From: Bacillus sp. Cs-700 | GTDB taxonomy: Bacteria; Bacillota; Bacilli; Bacillales; Guptibacillaceae | DNA length: 64,000 nucleotides | Reading direction: 5' to 3' | NCBI RefSeq assembly: GCF_011082085.1 | Contig: NZ_CP041063.1 | Span: 1,674,001 to 1,738,000, forward strand | Shown: in pieces, positions 1-9,708 of the stretch | Layout: each line of letters begins with the position of its first letter | Numbering within the stretch: the first letter of the stretch is position 1 | Notes under the pieces: model-generated | What the model was told of the DNA's origin: nothing | The model's database searches: none | Seen by the model: only the letters and a program-made list of their open reading frames with translations | Position numbers and translations under genes: made by a program

Positions 1-30
1 ATCAAGAAGTGGAAAAATGAATGAGATAAG

Positions 31-1056
31 TTACTTGTTTAGTATCCTTTGAACGGTTATCAATACTTGGTCAATATCCTCTTTAGTAATGCCATTGTTC
101 GTTACAAATCTAATAATATTAGGACCAAATGGGCCTGCTTGTATAGAATTTTCTTTTAACAACTCTATGAAATGCTCCGTGGTTTTGTTAGATTTCTTGA
201 TATCCACTAAAATAATATTTGTTTCTATTTTATTTTTAACGCGTACTCCCTCAATATTTTGAAGGCCGTCAGCAAGGTGCTTTGCATTTTCATGATCTTT
301 CTCAAGGAGTTTAACGTTTTCTTCAAGTGCAATAATTCCAGGTGCAGCGAGTACGCCAACCTGCCTAAGTCCGCCACCTAACCGTTTACGCCACTTTCGA
401 GCTTGAGAAATAAAATCAGAAGACCCTGCAATCATTGAGCCCACCGGTGCACCTAACCCTTTAGATAAGCAAAACTGAACAGAGTCAGTATACTTCGCAA
501 ATTCTTTAACTGAGATTTGAGAAGCAACAGCAGCATTAAATAATCGTGCACCATCTAAGTGAACGGGGATATCGTGTTTTTTCGATATATGATAGATTAA
601 CTCCATATTTTCAGGTGGAACAACGGCTCCGCCTGCTTTATTATGAGTGTTTTCTAAACAGATTAGTCCGGTTTCAGGCTGATGAATATCATCGCCTCGG
701 ATGGCTGCTTCTACATCACTTGGTTTCATAGCACCATTCACACCATCTAAGGTTTTTATTTGAACACCCGCAAAAGCGGACAATGCTGCAGCTTCGTAAA
801 GAAAGATATGCGCTTCGGCTTCCATGATCACTTCTTGACCAGGTTTACAGTGTACTAATCCTGCGATTTGATTTCCTTGGGTGCCACTTGTTACAAACAA
901 GGCATCTTCTTTTCCAAGTCTATGTGCAGCGAGTTCTTCAAGCTTATTTACAGTGGGATCTTCTCCATAAACATCATCCCCTACTTCAGCCTTGTACATC
1001 GCTTTCCTCATCTTTTCACTTGGTTTTGTTACCGTATCACTTCGTAAATCTATCAC
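31..1056 (-). CDS. ltaE: Low-specificity L-threonine aldolase
   Basis: A 341-residue PLP enzyme expected to split L-threonine or allo-threonine into glycine and acetaldehyde in the cytoplasm. The N-terminus MIDLRSDTVTKPS is the family hallmark, HLDGARLFNA is the cofactor-ring region, and the PLP-binding lysine lies in CLSKGLGAPVGS near residue 200. Length fits the fold-type I aldolase family. The start is GTG at 1056, chosen because GGAGGGG sits about six bases upstream. It stands alone, with the end of the window downstream. Whether it prefers threonine or a beta-hydroxy analogue cannot be told from sequence. Confidence 0.93.
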   Translation of the reverse strand: MIDLRSDTVTKPSEKMRKAMYKAEVGDDVYGEDPTVNKLEELAAHRLGKEDALFVTSGTQGNQIAGLVHCKPGQEVIMEAEAHIFLYEAAALSAFAGVQIKTLDGVNGAMKPSDVEAAIRGDDIHQPETGLICLENTHNKAGGAVVPPENMELIYHISKKHDIPVHLDGARLFNAAVASQISVKEFAKYTDSVQFCLSKGLGAPVGSMIAGSSDFISQARKWRKRLGGGLRQVGVLAAPGIIALEENVKLLEKDHENAKHLADGLQNIEGVRVKNKIETNIILVDIKKSNKTTEHFIELLKENSIQAGPFGPNIIRFVTNNGITKEDIDQVLITVQRILNK

Positions 1057-1100
1057 GATTTCCCCTCCTTATATCGGCTAAAAAAACAAATAGGTAAGAA

Positions 1101-1123
1101 AGCCACCTTAAGACAAGGTGACT
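1101..1123 (-). terminator. Terminator of the GDYXXLXY membrane protein gene
   Basis: Read on the minus strand, GTCACCTT-gtctt-AAGGTGGC is followed by TTTCTT. It begins ten bases beyond the stop codon at 1133. Confidence 0.75.
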
Positions 1124-1132
1124 TTTCTCTTT

Positions 1133-3292
1133 TTATTCTAACTCTATGAGTAGCGCATTTCCATTTTCACTCACTTTAATGATGGCCATCGTTTTATCCT
1201 CAACCACTTGCCCATCCCCTTCTGGAATAAAGAAACTCTCTATGCCATATTGAACATCATGATCAGAATAGGTGGTGCCATTCACGACAATATGATCATC
1301 CGAAGATTCATATGGTTTATTCCAATGACCTTCGAGCTTGTAATACCCCCCATACTCATACAATCCCTCCGAAGTAGGCGTGAGAACAACTTTTATCTTC
1401 TTATTAGCTGGAACTGCACCAGGCAACGTTGAGATATCATAGCGCAGCGTCACATAATCCCCTTGTAACATCGAGCGAGGATCAACAGGCGCAAGAGCAA
1501 GTCGAACCTCTTTCCCAGATTGAAGCGCTACCTCGTTTTTTACGCCATTAAAGGTGACAAAGGAAACCATCAGAATGACAACCAACCAGATTGATTTCCA
1601 TCTACCTGCTACGAAAGTAGGTTCTTCAACAGCTGCTTCTTTGTACTTACGTGATACCATTCTTGTCATTCCTAATACAAGAAGACCCGCTACCATCAGC
1701 GTGATCGATTTATGGACAAGCGACCATGCGATGTCATAGTATTTGTAGAACAGAAACGCATACCATAAAACGAGTCCCACCCAGTATCGAAATGGATTAG
1801 ACTGCCATGGTTTGTAAAAGACGAGAAGCGTGGATAGAAGAAGAAACACACTATTTAAGATCCAATATAACCACTCGCCTTCAAAGAAGAACGTTAAGAT
1901 AAACAGTGGCACGATACTATAGACGAGTGCGTTGCGATTAAACCAACCGTCACGTCCGAGAAAATGAATGAAGCCATTAACAAAAACAAGAACGAGCAAC
2001 AGCAGCGGTTCATAGGAATTCATCGAAAGTAATGATTCTTCCACCTTAAATAAAAATAAGAGAAGTATTCCATTTGCGAGTAGATAGGCATACGAACCAA
2101 TCCATGCGTTCGTAATAAGTTTGAGTACAGCAGCGGTCATACAGAATGAGATCAACATTACAGCAACCGTTTCAGGTTGAAAACCATTAGAAAATGCATC
2201 TATTAGATTTGCTGATGATAAGATTGATAATCCAGACAGCAGGAGGATATTTGATAAAAAAGGGATTTTCTCTTTTAGTGCGAGACCTGGTAGTAACAAT
2301 AGAGAAAGAGAAGAAAAGACAAATGCAAGGGCATTATCCCAGCTGAAGATAAGAAACATGATGCCCGAAAAGGCTGAAATTAACATCACTGTACAGACTA
2401 CCGATACAACAAAGAGGAAGGATGATTTAAACACCCGTTTCCAAGTATCCGAACCCTTTTCACTTCGTTCCAATCTAGGAAGGTACTTAGTGGTTAGAAA
2501 CACAATGATCCCTACCACAACTAATAAGAAAAATGGCAAAAGGTCACCCAGTGCATCTCCTAATCCTTCTAACATTTTCCCGAATAGGAATAACCCTAGG
2601 GCAATTCCTGATAAGATAAACAGTTCCTTTTCTTCACGATGTTTCCAAAGAAATACGCTGGTCACCCCGTATCCGACGTAAATCCATGCCAAAATCGTAC
2701 TGTATTCCCAGTAACCAAAACTTGAAGCGATAAAGACAAGATGAATGAAACAAAAGCTGCCGAACATGATCCAATTCGAACGTAACCATGGGGATCGCGA
2801 TAGAAAAAACCACCCATGAGTGAACAGTAAATAGATGAATACAAGAATCAATGCTGTTTCTGGCTTCCAATCTGGAAAATAAGACGTTGGAAACACATAG
2901 AAATAAAAGGCGAGCTGACTTAGTAAAAAACCTAATACATAAAATGCTTTGTATCCCGTAAGTGCACCAAAAACTACAGCCGGAACCAACCAAATCAGAT
3001 AAAGGAGATACGAATCCGCATGGGAATTATACGTTTGACCAATAAGCGCGACGCTAATCCCAAACGCAATCGTTCCAATCAGCCAGAGCCATCTTTCTAG
3101 AAATCGGTGTGAATGCTGGAAGCGACTAAGAATTGTCGCTCCGACAAAGAACAGCAACATCAATCCAATCGCCAGCCCAATCTTTTCCATCCGCTCGATT
3201 CCTTGCCAATTCGACGCGAAGAAATAGATGACGCTACTGATAAGCAGTGATAAGCCTAGTAAATAACCTGTATGAATCCGCCTAATCTTCAT
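1133..3292 (-). CDS. DUF2157/GDYXXLXY domain membrane protein
   Basis: A 719-residue polytopic membrane protein of unknown function. More than a dozen hydrophobic helices fill the first ~560 residues, and the N-terminal part resembles the DUF2157/DUF4401 type. The last ~130 residues form a soluble domain carrying the signature GDYVTLRY (GDYXXLXY family). In many bacteria these two parts are encoded by separate adjacent genes; here they are fused. The start at 3292 has GGGGG nine bases upstream. It is monocistronic with its own terminator. No catalytic motif was seen. Confidence 0.8.
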   Translation of the reverse strand: MKIRRIHTGYLLGLSLLISSVIYFFASNWQGIERMEKIGLAIGLMLLFFVGATILSRFQHSHRFLERWLWLIGTIAFGISVALIGQTYNSHADSYLLYLIWLVPAVVFGALTGYKAFYVLGFLLSQLAFYFYVFPTSYFPDWKPETALILVFIYLLFTHGWFFLSRSPWLRSNWIMFGSFCFIHLVFIASSFGYWEYSTILAWIYVGYGVTSVFLWKHREEKELFILSGIALGLFLFGKMLEGLGDALGDLLPFFLLVVVGIIVFLTTKYLPRLERSEKGSDTWKRVFKSSFLFVVSVVCTVMLISAFSGIMFLIFSWDNALAFVFSSLSLLLLPGLALKEKIPFLSNILLLSGLSILSSANLIDAFSNGFQPETVAVMLISFCMTAAVLKLITNAWIGSYAYLLANGILLLFLFKVEESLLSMNSYEPLLLLVLVFVNGFIHFLGRDGWFNRNALVYSIVPLFILTFFFEGEWLYWILNSVFLLLSTLLVFYKPWQSNPFRYWVGLVLWYAFLFYKYYDIAWSLVHKSITLMVAGLLVLGMTRMVSRKYKEAAVEEPTFVAGRWKSIWLVVILMVSFVTFNGVKNEVALQSGKEVRLALAPVDPRSMLQGDYVTLRYDISTLPGAVPANKKIKVVLTPTSEGLYEYGGYYKLEGHWNKPYESSDDHIVVNGTTYSDHDVQYGIESFFIPEGDGQVVEDKTMAIIKVSENGNALLIELE

Positions 3293-3465
3293 GAACTTTC
3301 CCCCTTTATCTTACGTTATGCCAGTAAGACCACGTTATATGGAGTATATGTTATCTACTTTGTGACTAACTCAAGTATACTAAAAATCTCACATCCTTTA
3401 TCCCCATATGCCGAAAGAGAAAAAGAAGATCATCCGGCCTTCTTCAATTTTCTATATAAAAAAGA

Positions 3466-3487
3466 CCCTCTTGCTTCTGCAAGAGGG
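3466..3487 (-). terminator. Terminator of the general stress protein gene
   Basis: Perfect 9-bp stem CCCTCTTGC / GCAAGAGGG with a four-base loop. On the minus strand it is followed by TCTTTTTT. It lies ~60 bp past the stop at 3545. The same stem recurs at 44713-44736 and, modified, at 47837-47864. Confidence 0.85.
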
Positions 3488-3544
3488 TTTTCACCAACTT
3501 CATTTACTTAGTCGTTCACTGATCTAAAAGTAAAAGGTTAAGTA

Positions 3545-4060
3545 CTATTTCGTTTTTTCATTAAAGTGGACAGTATCTTTTAAATCGTTGCCTTCTTCTA
3601 ATGAATGACTACTGGTGACCTTTTTCACAAACTCTTTGACCGTCTTGACGTTTACTCCTGACTCCCAATATTCAGCGATTTCAGGGGTTACTTTAACCAA
3701 TACAACATTCGGATCATCAGCAGAAGTATTTAGCAGCTTTTCGACAATCTTATTCATGTACTCCTTCTTCTTCTCGCTATCCTGAACCAATTCAGCAGTA
3801 CCGCTAATCGATACATAAGAGGAACCTGCGTATGCTAAGTTCACGGCAGGATTAAGCTTAATATCCTCATATTTATCAGTATCTTTTTTTGTAATAAACC
3901 AGATCTCTTCCCTATCCAATTCGACTTCCTGCGTTTGCATTGGACGGGACATCAGCTTGCCATCTGGAGATATAGTGGTCAACATGGCCACCTTCTCATC
4001 TTTAATCAAATCTTTAATGTTTTTAAGGGTTTCTTGATTTTCTGAATTTTGGTTTGTCAT
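3545..4060 (-). CDS. General stress protein 26-like, pyridoxamine-phosphate-oxidase fold
   Basis: A 171-residue member of the split-barrel FMN-binding family typified by B. subtilis YdaG (general stress protein 26). Typical segments are VAMLTTISPDGKLMSRPM (strands beta1-beta2), IWFITKKDTDKYEDI and VNLAYAGSSYVSISG. The C-terminal ~25 residues are polar and probably disordered. The start is ATG at 4060, because GGAGG lies just upstream and the in-frame ATG at 4078 overlaps that site. Its role is presumed to be stress-related flavin or heme binding; no substrate is known. The SDR gene upstream may be co-expressed, but a ~100-bp gap separates them. Confidence 0.85.
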   Translation of the reverse strand: MTNQNSENQETLKNIKDLIKDEKVAMLTTISPDGKLMSRPMQTQEVELDREEIWFITKKDTDKYEDIKLNPAVNLAYAGSSYVSISGTAELVQDSEKKKEYMNKIVEKLLNTSADDPNVVLVKVTPEIAEYWESGVNVKTVKEFVKKVTSSHSLEEGNDLKDTVHFNEKTK

Positions 4061-4157
4061 TTGTGATTCCTCCTTCATATAGTAAAACTTGATTTAAAAG
4101 AATTGCTTAGAGGCTCTCCTAATTTAGGCTTTGTCCGCCACTTAAACTAGGAAAAAA

Positions 4158-4907
4158 TTATACTCCAAAGGTGTTCCCACCATTTACATTGATATTTTGT
4201 CCTGTAATAAAATTAGCTTCGTCACTTGCTAAGAAACGCACCATATAAGCAATATCTTCCGGCTTTCCTAACCTATTCAACGGAAGGCCTTTGATATAAC
4301 TACCTGCACTTGTCTCTGTAACTTCCCCATGACGTTCTACCGGAGTAAAACCTGGATGCACAGCATTGACTGTGATGTCATGTTTCCCTAGCTCATTGGC
4401 CCAGGAGCGAGTCATTCCAATTACCGCAGACTTTGCCGTTACATAATTTGAAAAATCGCTATTTCCTAATTCCACAACTTCGCTACCAATATTAATAATG
4501 CGACCCCACTGGTTTTCTTTCATGGGTTCGATAACCTCTTTTAAAAGTAATAAAGGGGCTTTCACGGTAAAGTGTAGCTGATCCAGGTAATCTTCCCACG
4601 TCACTTCTTCCAATGAAAGCTCTGGCTGTGGACCGGTGGCGTTATTGACAAGAATATCAATCGGTTGCTGGAAAGTCTCTCGTGAAACAGCGACTAACTT
4701 TTCAACATCTTTTTGATCTGTGATGTCTGCTTGAATAGCGATGGCTTCTCCGTCAAGCTCTTGAATATCACGAACCACCGCTTCTGCTTTTTCTTGATTG
4801 CTACTGTAATTAATAATTACCTTTATTCCAGATTCAGCAAGTTTCTGTGCAATCACTTTGCCGAGTCCTTTTGAACTCCCTGTTACCAGGGCAACTTTTT
4901 TACTCAT
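4158..4907 (-). CDS. Short-chain dehydrogenase/reductase (3-oxoacyl-ACP reductase-like)
   Basis: A 249-residue classical SDR. The NAD(P)-binding motif TGSSKGLG is near residue 10, NNA near 90, the catalytic serine in IGSEV and the YVTAK pair (Tyr-xxx-Lys) near residues 156-160, with the C-terminal GQNINVNGG typical of FabG-like enzymes. It is expected to use NADPH to reduce a carbonyl. The exact substrate is unknown, and the stand-alone position argues against a housekeeping fatty acid role. Two consecutive ATGs follow AGGAGG; the second (4907) has the better spacing. Confidence 0.87.
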   Translation of the reverse strand: MSKKVALVTGSSKGLGKVIAQKLAESGIKVIINYSSNQEKAEAVVRDIQELDGEAIAIQADITDQKDVEKLVAVSRETFQQPIDILVNNATGPQPELSLEEVTWEDYLDQLHFTVKAPLLLLKEVIEPMKENQWGRIINIGSEVVELGNSDFSNYVTAKSAVIGMTRSWANELGKHDITVNAVHPGFTPVERHGEVTETSAGSYIKGLPLNRLGKPEDIAYMVRFLASDEANFITGQNINVNGGNTFGV

Positions 4908-5421
4908 CATCTCCTCCTATCACGCTAATTCACTTGTTTCTTTTCCTGAATTAAGAAACGACCAAAGCCAGAAACCTTTCCTTTCGTCTCTACTAATCAC
5001 CTATACTTTCGTTTCCCGCTTAGCCACAAAGTTACACGTTTTTCAACAATCAGTAGTCTGAACAATGACTAACCTTTTAAACAAGTCGGCTACTTTACGC
5101 GGATAGGGATAGGATATGCCTCAATATCGTGAATACTCGAATTTGGGATATTTCTTTGCTTCTGTCTGTTTAAAGCCTTTTAATACTCCACACTAAAAAA
5201 GCCCTTGTTTCCAAGGACTTTTGTAATCTGTAGAGGTGAAACATAGTGCAGATCGCTCCTGCTATTTACGTTCTTTTAACAGGATCAGTTATTGGGATTC
5301 ACCATCTATCAATTATTCTTTCATTTCATTAAGACTAAAAGTGGTAAATCCATAAGATCCTTTCATTTCTATGAGCCTATTTATTTAAAAATTACGTTAG
5401 AACCCGCCTAACCCTGCTCTA
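4908..5421. other. Intergenic region between SDR and lyase genes
   Basis: About 510 bp without a supportable gene; all reading frames are short and lack ribosome binding sites. The only clear element is the terminator at 5198-5223. The 3' untranslated tail of the ABC-lyase operon would therefore be about 200 bases long. Confidence 0.6.
5198..5223 (-). terminator. Terminator of the ROK-ABC-lyase operon
   Basis: On the minus strand AAAGTCCTTG-GAAA-CAAGGGCTTTTTTA. It lies about 200 bp downstream of the lyase stop codon and is the first terminator after the five-gene operon. Confidence 0.75.
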
Positions 5422-6891
5422 TCATTTTTTCAAATTCTCTTTAATCGAATCGATCTGTGTGGAATAAGTTTCTATCTTCTCGGCCAGCTCCTTCAAACGC
5501 CCTTTCCGGTCCACCACCATTCGCTCAACAACATGTGGACTTGGCCCGCCTGTTACGTTCCTTCTCTCAATAAACTTAGAAGGGTCACAGATGTGTTTCC
5601 AATCTTCTTCTGAAAGTTGCACGTCACTGATCCACTCGTTTACTTCAGAAAGGCTTACTTCATACAACTCTTTCTTTGCCTCGCTTGCTTTTCTACTAAC
5701 AAAGCTCGAAATTTGGTGAGCTTTACGAAATGGCACATCATAATCTCTAGCTAGGACGTCAGCTAACTCAGTGATCGTAATCATATTTGTTTTGGCTTGT
5801 TGGAGTGCGCGTTCCTTATTGAATTTCATCGTCGTAATGACAGCCGTTAATAGCTTCGTGACACGATTCGCTTTATGAAAACCGTTATATAGGTGAGGTT
5901 GCAAATCATCTTCTGTATCCACAATATCGCCATATGGCGTGTTATGGATCATCTGGATGACACTTAGTCCTTCGCCAACTGCGCTGCTAGCAAGCGCTCT
6001 TGAATGTTCCAATGATACCGGGTTTCTTTTTTGTGGCATGATGCTACTCACTTGGACATAAGCGTCAGAAACTTTTAGTAAACCTACTTCATTAGAGGCC
6101 ATGCGGAGAAGCTCTTGAATCCATCTCCCCATGTTTGTCATCATACTAACGAGTGTAAGTGCCGTTTCAAGTAAATAGTCTCCTGTCCCAATCGCATCAT
6201 AAGAATTTTCCATCACGTCATCAAACCCTAGTAGCTCGACCATTCGTTCTCGACTAATCGGAAAACCAGTCGTTGTAATCGCCGCCGCCCCCATTGGAGA
6301 GCGATTGACTGTATGATAAGCTTGCCACAAGCGCTCCACATCTCTTGATAGATTATCAGATATGGCGAGGAGATAATGACCAAATGTGGTTGGCTGAGCA
6401 GGCTGCGTGTGCGTGTGGGCTGGCATTATTGTATGAACATGCGCCTCGGCCTGTGAGACCAGTGAGTTTCCTAACTTTCTTACATTACTTAAGAGATCAA
6501 GAATATGGTCTCTTAGTACAATACGATACATCGCTTCACCCATATCATTTCGACTCTTCGCGATATGCATCTTACCTGCTAAATCATCACCAATTAACTT
6601 CGCCACTTCGGCTTCCACAAGGAAAAAGAAATCTTCGTATTCTGGGACATAGTTTAATAGCTTCTTCTCCATTTTCGCTACTTCATTTACCCCGTCCAAT
6701 ATTTTTTTTGCTTCAACATCAGTGATAATTTTCTGTTCTTTCAGCATCGTCGTATGCGCGCGATGAATCATAAACATCGCATCAAATAAGTAGTCACGCT
6801 GGTCTTTAAAAACCGGTTTAAGGAGTTCATCGACATAGGTTTTCCCGGGAAAAATAGCCCCATCTTCTAACTCAAAATCTCCCTTTCTCAT
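5422..6891 (-). CDS. Argininosuccinate lyase-family C-N lyase, non-canonical
   Basis: A 489-residue member of the fumarase/aspartase superfamily, argininosuccinate-lyase branch. It has the three family signatures: SRNDMGEAMYR (substrate loop), HTHTQPAQPTTFGHY (catalytic His) and SSIMPQKRNP (mobile serine loop). Canonical ArgH usually begins with an LWGGRF segment and has SRNDQVATD; here the first is absent and the Gln is Met. No argG is nearby. It is the last gene of an ABC-transporter operon, 20 bp after the permease. That suggests elimination of fumarate (or a similar acid) from an imported N-substituted amino acid, as in EDDS lyase of the same family, rather than arginine synthesis. The substrate is unknown. 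The start at 6891 follows GAGGTG. Confidence 0.82.
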   Translation of the reverse strand: MRKGDFELEDGAIFPGKTYVDELLKPVFKDQRDYLFDAMFMIHRAHTTMLKEQKIITDVEAKKILDGVNEVAKMEKKLLNYVPEYEDFFFLVEAEVAKLIGDDLAGKMHIAKSRNDMGEAMYRIVLRDHILDLLSNVRKLGNSLVSQAEAHVHTIMPAHTHTQPAQPTTFGHYLLAISDNLSRDVERLWQAYHTVNRSPMGAAAITTTGFPISRERMVELLGFDDVMENSYDAIGTGDYLLETALTLVSMMTNMGRWIQELLRMASNEVGLLKVSDAYVQVSSIMPQKRNPVSLEHSRALASSAVGEGLSVIQMIHNTPYGDIVDTEDDLQPHLYNGFHKANRVTKLLTAVITTMKFNKERALQQAKTNMITITELADVLARDYDVPFRKAHQISSFVSRKASEAKKELYEVSLSEVNEWISDVQLSEEDWKHICDPSKFIERRNVTGGPSPHVVERMVVDRKGRLKELAEKIETYSTQIDSIKENLKK

Positions 6892-6910
6892 CGTTATATC
6901 TTCACCTCTT

Positions 6911-8596
6911 TTAAAGCGTATTTTCTGATTTCACTCCAAAGAATTTATAAGAAATAAGCATCACGATCGCGATAAGACCAACCTGAATCATGCCATATGC
7001 TGCCGCCTGCCCAAGATTAAACATTCTTAGTTGGTTCATAATCTCAATGGAAATCGGTCGATTGTCTAGTGTATACAATAGAACAGAGGTTGGAAACTCT
7101 CCGACAGCCTGCACAAAAGCTAGCAGGGTTCCACTTAGAACTCCTGGCATAATAATCGGTAAGACAACTCTTCTGAATGTATACAACCACCTTGCCCCTA
7201 AATTCTGTGCAGCTTCTTCAATCGAATCATCCATTTGTTCAAGTACAGCATTCGTCGATCGAACGACGAGTGGTATAAACCGAATAAAATACGCGAGAGG
7301 CAAGATCCAGAATGTCCCGACAAGTACCTGACCAAATGAAAAGATAGATTTACTGTTAAAGGCTAAAATAAGATTCATTCCAACAACGGTTGCAGGCAGG
7401 GCCCAAGGAAGCATAACGAGAATATCAAGTAGGTTCTTACCGAAGAACTTTCTTTTCACAAGTGCATAAGACGTAATGATTCCAAACACAAAACAACCTA
7501 AGCACGCAAAGAAAGCCATGATTAAACTATTCCGAACCGGATCCCATATGTTCGGATCCTCAAAAAGCAAACGATAGTTTTCAAGATTGAAAGAAGAAGG
7601 ATACTTCTGCCACGTCCACGCTCCTTCTGGAACAAAGGACAGAATCGCTAAAACCGCATGTGGGAGTAAAAGAACAATCATCGCTACAATACCAAGAGAT
7701 ACCATCACCCATTTTAGGAAAGGATTATTGACTTCACTTCTGTGAGCCCCGATCCCCTTTGACCCCATCCGATAGTCTTTTCGATTTTGGAACCAACGCA
7801 TAAATAATAAGAAGGTAATCGAAACGGCTGAGAGAATAACAGATTGCGTTGCTGCCATTTCTAAGTCGCCATTAATTTTAGAAAAATAGATTTGGAGACT
7901 TAGCACTCGATACCCTCCTGCGAGTAGAAATGGCGCACTAAAGGAAGCCATCGAAACCATAAAGACGAGCAGAGACGCTGCCACTAAAGCAGGTGTTAAT
8001 AATGGAAATGTCACTTTCCAAAACACGCCGAAACGTCCTGATCCAAGATTGGCTGCTGATTCTTCCAGCGACGGATCGACATTATTAAGAGCTGAAGAAA
8101 CCGTCATATAAAAATAAGGGTACATCGTATAGGCGTGAACAAGAAGAATCCCCGTCACACCCCCGATGCTGAATGGAACTTCCTCTAAATTCAGTAAGTC
8201 TTGAAGCGCTACTGGGATAAGACCCGCTTCCCCGTATAACCACATAAATGCCATTACACCGACAAGGGAAGGTAAAACAATTGGCATAATTGCAATCCCT
8301 GAGAAAAAGGAACGTCCAGGGAAATTATATCTCGTAAAAATAAACGCAAGGGGCACGCCAATACATGCACTTAGTAAAACAGATAATAAGGATATGTAAA
8401 CCGAGTTCCATAGTGCTTCTAAATTTGCCTGTGCTTTCGGTCCAAAGAAGTCTACATAATTTTGTAGCGTAAATAACCCATTTTTCTTAAAGCTTTCAAT
8501 AAATGTTTCAACTGTTGGATAAAGAACATAACCAATGAGAACCAGGATAATCGGAATAAGTAGAAGGATTGTTTTTCTGTTTTCAGCATTTAACAT
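6911..8596 (-). CDS. ABC transporter permease, two fused transmembrane domains
   Basis: A 561-residue inner membrane protein with two tandem BPD_transp_1 domains, as in FbpB, ThiP or PhnV-like permeases. The first half carries an EAA loop (SLEESAANLGSGRFGVFWKVTFPLL, residues ~180-200). The second carries SIEEAAQNLGARWLYTFRRVVLP near residue 460. Twelve helices are predicted by eye. One polypeptide thus replaces a permease dimer and would pair with the ATPase encoded immediately upstream (6-bp gap). The subfamily transports Fe3+, thiamine, 2-aminoethylphosphonate or polyamines, so the substrate is not fixed. The start at 8596 has GGAGTG upstream. Confidence 0.9.
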   Translation of the reverse strand: MLNAENRKTILLLIPIILVLIGYVLYPTVETFIESFKKNGLFTLQNYVDFFGPKAQANLEALWNSVYISLLSVLLSACIGVPLAFIFTRYNFPGRSFFSGIAIMPIVLPSLVGVMAFMWLYGEAGLIPVALQDLLNLEEVPFSIGGVTGILLVHAYTMYPYFYMTVSSALNNVDPSLEESAANLGSGRFGVFWKVTFPLLTPALVAASLLVFMVSMASFSAPFLLAGGYRVLSLQIYFSKINGDLEMAATQSVILSAVSITFLLFMRWFQNRKDYRMGSKGIGAHRSEVNNPFLKWVMVSLGIVAMIVLLLPHAVLAILSFVPEGAWTWQKYPSSFNLENYRLLFEDPNIWDPVRNSLIMAFFACLGCFVFGIITSYALVKRKFFGKNLLDILVMLPWALPATVVGMNLILAFNSKSIFSFGQVLVGTFWILPLAYFIRFIPLVVRSTNAVLEQMDDSIEEAAQNLGARWLYTFRRVVLPIIMPGVLSGTLLAFVQAVGEFPTSVLLYTLDNRPISIEIMNQLRMFNLGQAAAYGMIQVGLIAIVMLISYKFFGVKSENTL

Positions 8597-8602
8597 TCAA
8601 TA

Positions 8603-9682
8603 TCACTCCTTCGCCACTGGCACAATTCGAACCTGGTCAGGTGGTAGTTGAACATAAATATCAGATCCTTCTTGGAGATATGTACTCGGTCCACGGTTTA
8701 AATCGGTTACTTTTAATGTGGCGTGACCTTCATTAACTTTGATGAAGCTATGAACAGACTCACCTGTGAATTGAACAAGATCCACTTTTCCTTTTAAAAC
8801 ATTCACACCTTCTACAATTGTTTTTGATAAGATAATAGCTTCTGGACGAACGGACATTTTAAAGTTTGCATTCTTATTGAATACTTTCTCGCCAGGGGTA
8901 TCAGCATGAACAAGTAAATTCAAATCCTCACAAAAAATCCCTTCATTCTTTTTCTTTACTTCAAACAAGTTCGTTTCTCCAATAAATTCAGCAACAAAAT
9001 CGTTCACCGGTTGATTATAGATTTCCGTTGGCGTTCCAATCTGTTGGCAATTCCCCACATTAAAGACAGCGATTCGATCACTCATCGTAAGTGCTTCGAC
9101 CTGATCATGCGTCACGTAAATGGTCGTGATGCCATACTCACGCTGAAGACGAAGAATTTCATTTCTCATTTCATCTCGTAATCTCGCATCAAGATTACTT
9201 AATGGTTCATCTAGTAATAAAATATCTGGCTCAATGACAAGCGCCCTTGCTAAGGCGACTCGCTGTTGCTGTCCACCACTTAATTGACTCACCTGACGTT
9301 CAATGAAAGGCTTTAAACGAACTTTTTCTAACACATCTTCTACTCTTCTTTTCACTTCAGCTTTATTCACTTTTCTTACTTTCAATCCAAAGGCCACATT
9401 TTCAAAGACAGTCATATGAGGGAAAAGGGCATAGTTTTGGAAAACCATGCCCGTGTTTCTTTTTTCCGGTGACACTGTCGTCATATCGCGATCATCGAAT
9501 TTCACTTTCCCAGCTGAAGGATAATAAAATCCTGCGATCATCCTAAGAGTTGTTGTTTTTCCGCATCCACTTGGACCAAGGAAAGTAAAAAACTCCCCTT
9601 CTTTAATCGTGATATCCAACTCTTTCACGGCAGTGACATCACCAAATTGTTTTGTAATATTAGATAAGGTTACTGCTGTCAT
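8603..9682 (-). CDS. ABC transporter ATP-binding protein (FbpC/PotA/PhnT type)
   Basis: A 359-residue ATPase. Walker A GPSGCGKTT lies near residue 37, the Q-loop in FQNYALFPHMTV, signature LSGGQQQRVALARAL near 133, Walker B DILLLDEPLSNLD, and H-loop YVTHDQ. The last ~120 residues form a TOBE-type regulatory domain (MSVRPEAIIL). It energises the permease encoded just downstream. An upstream in-frame TTG exists, but the ATG at 9682 is preferred: AGAGGAG lies nine bases before it. Sequence alone does not separate iron, phosphonate and polyamine importers. Confidence 0.92.
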   Translation of the reverse strand: MTAVTLSNITKQFGDVTAVKELDITIKEGEFFTFLGPSGCGKTTTLRMIAGFYYPSAGKVKFDDRDMTTVSPEKRNTGMVFQNYALFPHMTVFENVAFGLKVRKVNKAEVKRRVEDVLEKVRLKPFIERQVSQLSGGQQQRVALARALVIEPDILLLDEPLSNLDARLRDEMRNEILRLQREYGITTIYVTHDQVEALTMSDRIAVFNVGNCQQIGTPTEIYNQPVNDFVAEFIGETNLFEVKKKNEGIFCEDLNLLVHADTPGEKVFNKNANFKMSVRPEAIILSKTIVEGVNVLKGKVDLVQFTGESVHSFIKVNEGHATLKVTDLNRGPSTYLQEGSDIYVQLPPDQVRIVPVAKE

Positions 9683-9708
9683 AACCAACAACTCCTCTTT
9701 CTGGCGAT

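Noticed and set aside
5422-6891. Simple annotation as arginine biosynthesis argH
   Set aside because: Transporter operon context, missing LWGGRF and altered SRNDQ argue against it, so no gene symbol was given.
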